The position numbers and the translations under genes were made by a program. A model generated the notes under the pieces. It was given only the letters and a program-made list of their open reading frames with translations, was not told where the DNA came from and ran no database searches. Shown in pieces: positions 6,055-8,813 of a stretch of 8,813 bases of DNA (the first letter of the stretch is position 1; each line of letters opens with the position of its first letter). The stretch covers positions 1 through 8,813 of the forward strand of contig PKWC01000140.1 of assembly GCA_003131925.1 (NCBI GenBank). The letters run 5' to 3'. This stretch comes from Alphaproteobacteria bacterium (lineage in GTDB: Bacteria > Pseudomonadota > Alphaproteobacteria > Micropepsales > Micropepsaceae).

Positions 6055-7002
6055 TTAACTGACGGCAGATGATGCGCCTTTATCAGCGTACTGCGGATAC
6101 CCATACGCGTATTCATGGCCTTTGAACTGCTCGGTCAGCACAGGCTCCGCCTTGTTGAGAATAAGATTCACGCTTGGACTCGCGTTGAGGAGGCGCAAGG
6201 ATGATTCGATTTCTTCGCGGCTCGTTTGATGCGCCGCTACGACGAACAGCGTTTGACCCGCCAGCGCGGCCAGGATCGACGGCTCTGTGCTCGTCAGACA
6301 GGGCAGCGAATCGATGATGATATAGCGGCCTGGATCCTCACGAACCAACGCGTCCAGCAGCTCCTTCAAATGCCGGCTCGACATGAGCTCCGGAATTTCG
6401 ACGCGCTCCTTGCCTGCAGGGAGCACCGAGAGGTTTGGCACGTTCGTCTGAAGCATCAGATCGACCGGCGTGACGGATGCGCGGGAAACGAGATCAATCC
6501 ATCCCCCGTCTGCCGAAATTCCGAGATACGTCAATAGCGATTGGCGGTAGGCATCGGCGTCCATGAGCAGGACGCGCGTGTCCTTCTCATAGGCGAGCGC
6601 GAGCGCGAGATTGATCGCCGCGAATGTCTTACCGTCGCCAGGCTTGGCGCTGGTGACCAGGATGATGCGGTTGACCCCCGCGCTGGGGGCACCGCGAGCT
6701 CGCAGCGCGTTCGCCAGAACGTGCCTCTTGATGGCGCGGAACTCCTCCACAGTCCGAGAAAATCCCGAGCCGGGAAGAACGATCCCGTTTGCCGCCAGGG
6801 TGGTGGGGCTCACCGTGACAACGCGCTGCCTGAACGCGAGTCCGGAATGGGCCATCTCAATCTTGCTCGCCGGCGGCGGTAAGTCGGAGGCCGCGGGACG
6901 CTCCTGGACACATGTTTTTCCGACGGAAGCGACAGTCGCAGCAGATGCCTTTTGCAACCGTGCCGCAGCCCGTTGGATCAGATCGGGCATACCCTCCGCC
7001 AT
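6055..7002 (-). CDS. XrtA-associated tyrosine autokinase (CpsD/CapB, BY-kinase family)
   Basis: A 315-residue cytosolic P-loop protein expected to autophosphorylate on tyrosine and to act with the adjacent membrane chain-length determinant in controlling polysaccharide length. It shows an N-terminal helix (MPDLIQRAAARLQKA) typical of the XrtA-linked subfamily, Walker A SAKPGDGKT (118-126), Walker A' VLLMDAD (144-150), Walker B YIIIDS (227-232), and a C-terminal cluster Tyr298, Tyr300, Tyr302 and Tyr305, the expected autophosphorylation tail. As in the XrtA-type systems, the kinase is a separate protein from its membrane activator rather than fused to it. I chose the ATG at 7002, one base after the upstream stop and preceded by AAGGGA. 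An in-frame TTG at 7041 would overlap the upstream gene and is unlikely. After the DAD motif it has AYRQS rather than the Arg-rich sequence common in CapB-type enzymes. Confidence 0.93.
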   Translation of the reverse strand: MAEGMPDLIQRAAARLQKASAATVASVGKTCVQERPAASDLPPPASKIEMAHSGLAFRQRVVTVSPTTLAANGIVLPGSGFSRTVEEFRAIKRHVLANALRARGAPSAGVNRIILVTSAKPGDGKTFAAINLALALAYEKDTRVLLMDADAYRQSLLTYLGISADGGWIDLVSRASVTPVDLMLQTNVPNLSVLPAGKERVEIPELMSSRHLKELLDALVREDPGRYIIIDSLPCLTSTEPSILAALAGQTLFVVAAHQTSREEIESSLRLLNASPSVNLILNKAEPVLTEQFKGHEYAYGYPQYADKGASSAVS

Positions 7003-7003
7003 G

Positions 7004-8569
7004 TCACCAGATTCCCTTGTACATTCCCGAGGTGACGACAATGAGCCCGCCGTAAAATAGAACGAGACCGGCTATGGCCGTGGCGAAAAGCGGAGCGGCC
7101 GCGGTTCGAAGAAAACCTGCAGCTTTTGTATTGCGCGCGTAGGTGATCGCGCCGATCACCGGCAGGCCGAGGTCGCGTAGACGTGCGGTCGAGCCAAAAG
7201 TGGGCCTGATCTGCGCCAGCGCAAGCGGCAGGGCGGCAGCCGCGCCAAAGCCCAAGACGAGTACGAACGAGAAAAGCACCAGCCGATTGGGAAACGCGGC
7301 AAAGATTGGCACTTCCGGCGGATCAACGATCCGAAATTGCGTGCGGTCCGCCCGGTCGTCCGCCGCCTGAGAGAGATTGGCGGATTCACGCCGTTTTAGC
7401 AGCTCATCATAGTTGTGCCTTACGATGTCGTAGTCGCGGTCCAGATCCTGCGACTTCGCGGCAATCTCCGGCAAGTCGCCGCTGAGAGCCTTTGCGTGGT
7501 CGTAGTCCTGCATCGCCTTGTCCAGCCGCTGCTTGAGCACCGGAATCAATGCTTGGGCATCCGCCAGTTTCAGCCGGAGCTGTTCATAGGCAGGGTTCGA
7601 GATCTGGGTCTTGCCTTCGTTGGACCCTCCCGCTTTTTTTGCGGCAGTAACCTGCGCCTGAAGGTCGTTGACGGACCGCTGCCCCGCAATGACATCGGGA
7701 TGCTTGTCGGTAAAGACTAGCCGAAGATCCGCGAGATTCCGTTGGGCCTGCGCGAGCCGAACTTCGGGAGAGGCGGCAACGATCTGTCCGCTGTTGGAAA
7801 CCGTAGGAGCGGATGCGACAGAAAGGAGCTGGGGTACCTCGCTCATTTGCGCGGCAAGCGCGCTGCGCGAAGCGAGCGCTTCTTCGTATTGTTGACGAGT
7901 TTGCGTGACTTGCTGCTGCAAGAGCTCGGGCCGCTCGACTCCTGAGTCATTGAAATAAATTGCATATTTTTTCTTGAAATCGGCGCGGCGCTGTTCGGCC
8001 GCGCGCAGCTGGCTTTCATAGGCAGCGATCTGGTCGTTCAGGAATGCCCGCGCCTTGTCCATTTCCGCCCGGCTGCTATTGGCGGCCTTTTCGGCGAAAA
8101 TCGTGAGCAGCGCTTCGACGACGTTCTTGGCGACGACCGGATTTCGGTTCGCGTATGCGATTGAAACGAGATTGTTGCCTTCGGTCGTCACCTTGATATC
8201 GCTCGCCAGAGAATTCACCAGCTCTTCACGCTGGATATCCATTTGCGACACGTCACCGAGATTTGCGAGCACGATCACCTGCTCCAGATTTGGACGGCTC
8301 AGCAATGTCTGCTGCAGATAGCCCTCGCTTTGCGCGGGCGTTGTATCCACGACCAGCCCCTTCAGGAGCGGCGTGAGAAGCCCGTTCACGTCCACGAACG
8401 CGCGTGCATGCGACTCATAGCGCTGGGGCAACAGCATGACGGCGGCCCAACCCGCCAGGCACACGGTCCAAGCGACGGCCAAAGCGAGCCATTTTCGCTT
8501 CCACACGGTGACTGCCTGTTCGAGAAGCAACGACCGGAAATTGTCTGGTCGGGCACTTTCAACGGCCAT
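7004..8569 (-). CDS. XrtA-type polysaccharide chain-length determinant (Wzz/GNVR family)
   Basis: A 521-residue inner-membrane protein that would set the length of the exported polymer and activate the partner kinase. It has a short cytosolic N-terminus, a first membrane segment at about residues 27-47, and a periplasmic domain with long coiled-coil helices (about 165-400, rich in Gln, Glu, Ala and Lys) that includes FTDKHPDVIAGQRSV, a segment conserved in this family. The Pro-rich IVDPPEVPIFAAFPNR (414-429) leads into a second membrane segment (about 430-454), and a third lies at about 490-513. The length and the extra C-terminal membrane segment fit the XrtA-linked subfamily (TIGR03007-like) rather than short Wzz proteins. 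There is no fused kinase domain; the kinase follows one base after the stop. The ATG at 8569 is preceded by AAAGGG (8576-8581) at 6 bases. Confidence 0.94.
   Translation of the reverse strand: MAVESARPDNFRSLLLEQAVTVWKRKWLALAVAWTVCLAGWAAVMLLPQRYESHARAFVDVNGLLTPLLKGLVVDTTPAQSEGYLQQTLLSRPNLEQVIVLANLGDVSQMDIQREELVNSLASDIKVTTEGNNLVSIAYANRNPVVAKNVVEALLTIFAEKAANSSRAEMDKARAFLNDQIAAYESQLRAAEQRRADFKKKYAIYFNDSGVERPELLQQQVTQTRQQYEEALASRSALAAQMSEVPQLLSVASAPTVSNSGQIVAASPEVRLAQAQRNLADLRLVFTDKHPDVIAGQRSVNDLQAQVTAAKKAGGSNEGKTQISNPAYEQLRLKLADAQALIPVLKQRLDKAMQDYDHAKALSGDLPEIAAKSQDLDRDYDIVRHNYDELLKRRESANLSQAADDRADRTQFRIVDPPEVPIFAAFPNRLVLFSFVLVLGFGAAAALPLALAQIRPTFGSTARLRDLGLPVIGAITYARNTKAAGFLRTAAAPLFATAIAGLVLFYGGLIVVTSGMYKGIW
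7013..7018 (-). promoter_or_regulatory. Shine-Dalgarno site for the tyrosine autokinase
   Basis: AAGGGA on the minus strand, 10 bases before the ATG at 7002 and inside the last codons of the chain-length determinant gene. It supports the 7002 start over the TTG at 7041 and over the ATG at 6990. Confidence 0.5.
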
Positions 8570-8635
8570 GTGTTACCCTTTGCCCCTTCATGGAGCGGAG
8601 CAATTTTGCGTTCGCCGAATGCCCGCGCATCACGG
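8570..8635 (-). other. Short intergenic spacer
   Basis: Sixty-six bases between the export-protein stop and the chain-length determinant start. I see the AAAGGG ribosome-binding site and a second purine-rich AAGGGG just upstream of it, but no convincing promoter, inverted repeat or terminator. The genes on both sides are probably co-transcribed. Confidence 0.5.
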
Positions 8636-8813
8636 TTAGAAAAACCGCTGTGGTATGATCAGGACGTCGCCCGGCTCCAAAGCAACGTTTTCGGAGACGT
8701 CACCGTCCCGAATCAGGCCGTCAAGATGCACATGGTAGGTTTTCTGGGTCCCTTTCTCAAGACGAACGATCACCGCCCGATCGCCATCGGCGTATCGCGT
8801 CAATCCGCCGACC
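8636..8813 (-). CDS. Polysaccharide export protein (Wza/SLBB type), C-terminal 58 residues
   Basis: An open frame enters from the right edge and ends at a TAA (8636-8638). The 58 visible residues read VGGLTRYADGDRAVIVR, a KTYHVHLDGLIRDGDVSENV segment, and a final LEPGDVLIIPQRFF. This matches the C-terminal SLBB-like part of outer-membrane polysaccharide export proteins, in particular the XrtA-linked subfamily (TIGR03027-like), whose members commonly end in PGDVLIIPQ followed by an aromatic residue. Its place just upstream of the chain-length determinant is the standard order in these loci. The signal peptide, lipobox and Poly_export domain lie outside the window. The protein would form the outer-membrane exit channel for the polymer, in partnership with the inner-membrane chain-length determinant. 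Confidence 0.88.
   Translation of the reverse strand, partial: VGGLTRYADGDRAVIVRLEKGTQKTYHVHLDGLIRDGDVSENVALEPGDVLIIPQRFF

Noticed and set aside
4985..6058. Long plus-strand frame (357 codons) opposite the beta-barrel gene
   Set aside because: It is fully antisense to a gene with a signal peptide, ribosome-binding site and family-typical context. The translation is Arg/Gly/Ala-rich with no recognisable domain, as expected of shadow frames in GC-rich DNA.
7003..7041. Upstream TTG start for the tyrosine autokinase
   Set aside because: It lies inside the chain-length determinant gene, and the ATG at 7002 has a better-placed ribosome-binding site.
7950..7980. AT-rich patch that could suggest a promoter
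   Set aside because: It encodes the Lys/Tyr/Phe-rich KKKYAIYFND segment of the chain-length determinant, a normal feature of the coiled-coil domain, and no gene starts just downstream of it.

Overview
The window (8,813 bases, GC-rich, every supported gene on the minus strand) is a tightly packed stretch of bacterial chromosome that reads from right to left. It has two blocks that do not normally belong together, and they meet inside a single hybrid reading frame near position 4108-4131.

The right block (about 4,130 to 8,813) is the start of a PEP-CTERM/exosortase A (XrtA)-type exopolysaccharide locus. In transcription order it holds the 3' end of a Wza-like polysaccharide export protein, the XrtA-type chain-length determinant (Wzz/GNVR family), a CpsD/CapB-like tyrosine autokinase with a C-terminal tyrosine cluster, a TIGR03016-like outer-membrane beta-barrel protein, and then the first ~60 residues of the XrtA-associated ExeA-like ATPase (TIGR03015-like). 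Together these would control polymer length and carry an exopolysaccharide across the envelope.

The left block (1 to about 4,108) is a housekeeping string. It holds the C-terminal half of an MsbA/ABCB-type nucleotide-binding domain, then yicC, gmk, rpoZ, coaBC, and the N-terminal part of what looks like a family 4 uracil-DNA glycosylase running off the left edge. The genes overlap or sit a few bases apart (ATGA or GTGA overlaps at msbA/yicC, yicC/gmk and coaBC/udg), as expected of one operon. From memory, this order and the protein style fit Acidobacteriota. The right block could be from the same organism (some Acidobacteriota carry exosortase systems) or from a proteobacterium.

The main observation is the join. 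The ATPase of the right block runs in frame into an ABC-transporter nucleotide-binding domain exactly at the shared Walker A motif (GAGKTTLV). The ABC part lacks its transmembrane domain, and the ExeA-like part lacks everything after Walker A. The likeliest explanation is a chimeric assembly through a roughly 24-base stretch shared by two unrelated P-loop genes; a real recombination product is the less likely alternative. I found no RNA genes, CRISPR arrays, mobile elements, convincing terminators or gene-free stretches over 300 bases. Apart from the hybrid ORF I do not see an undescribed system here.
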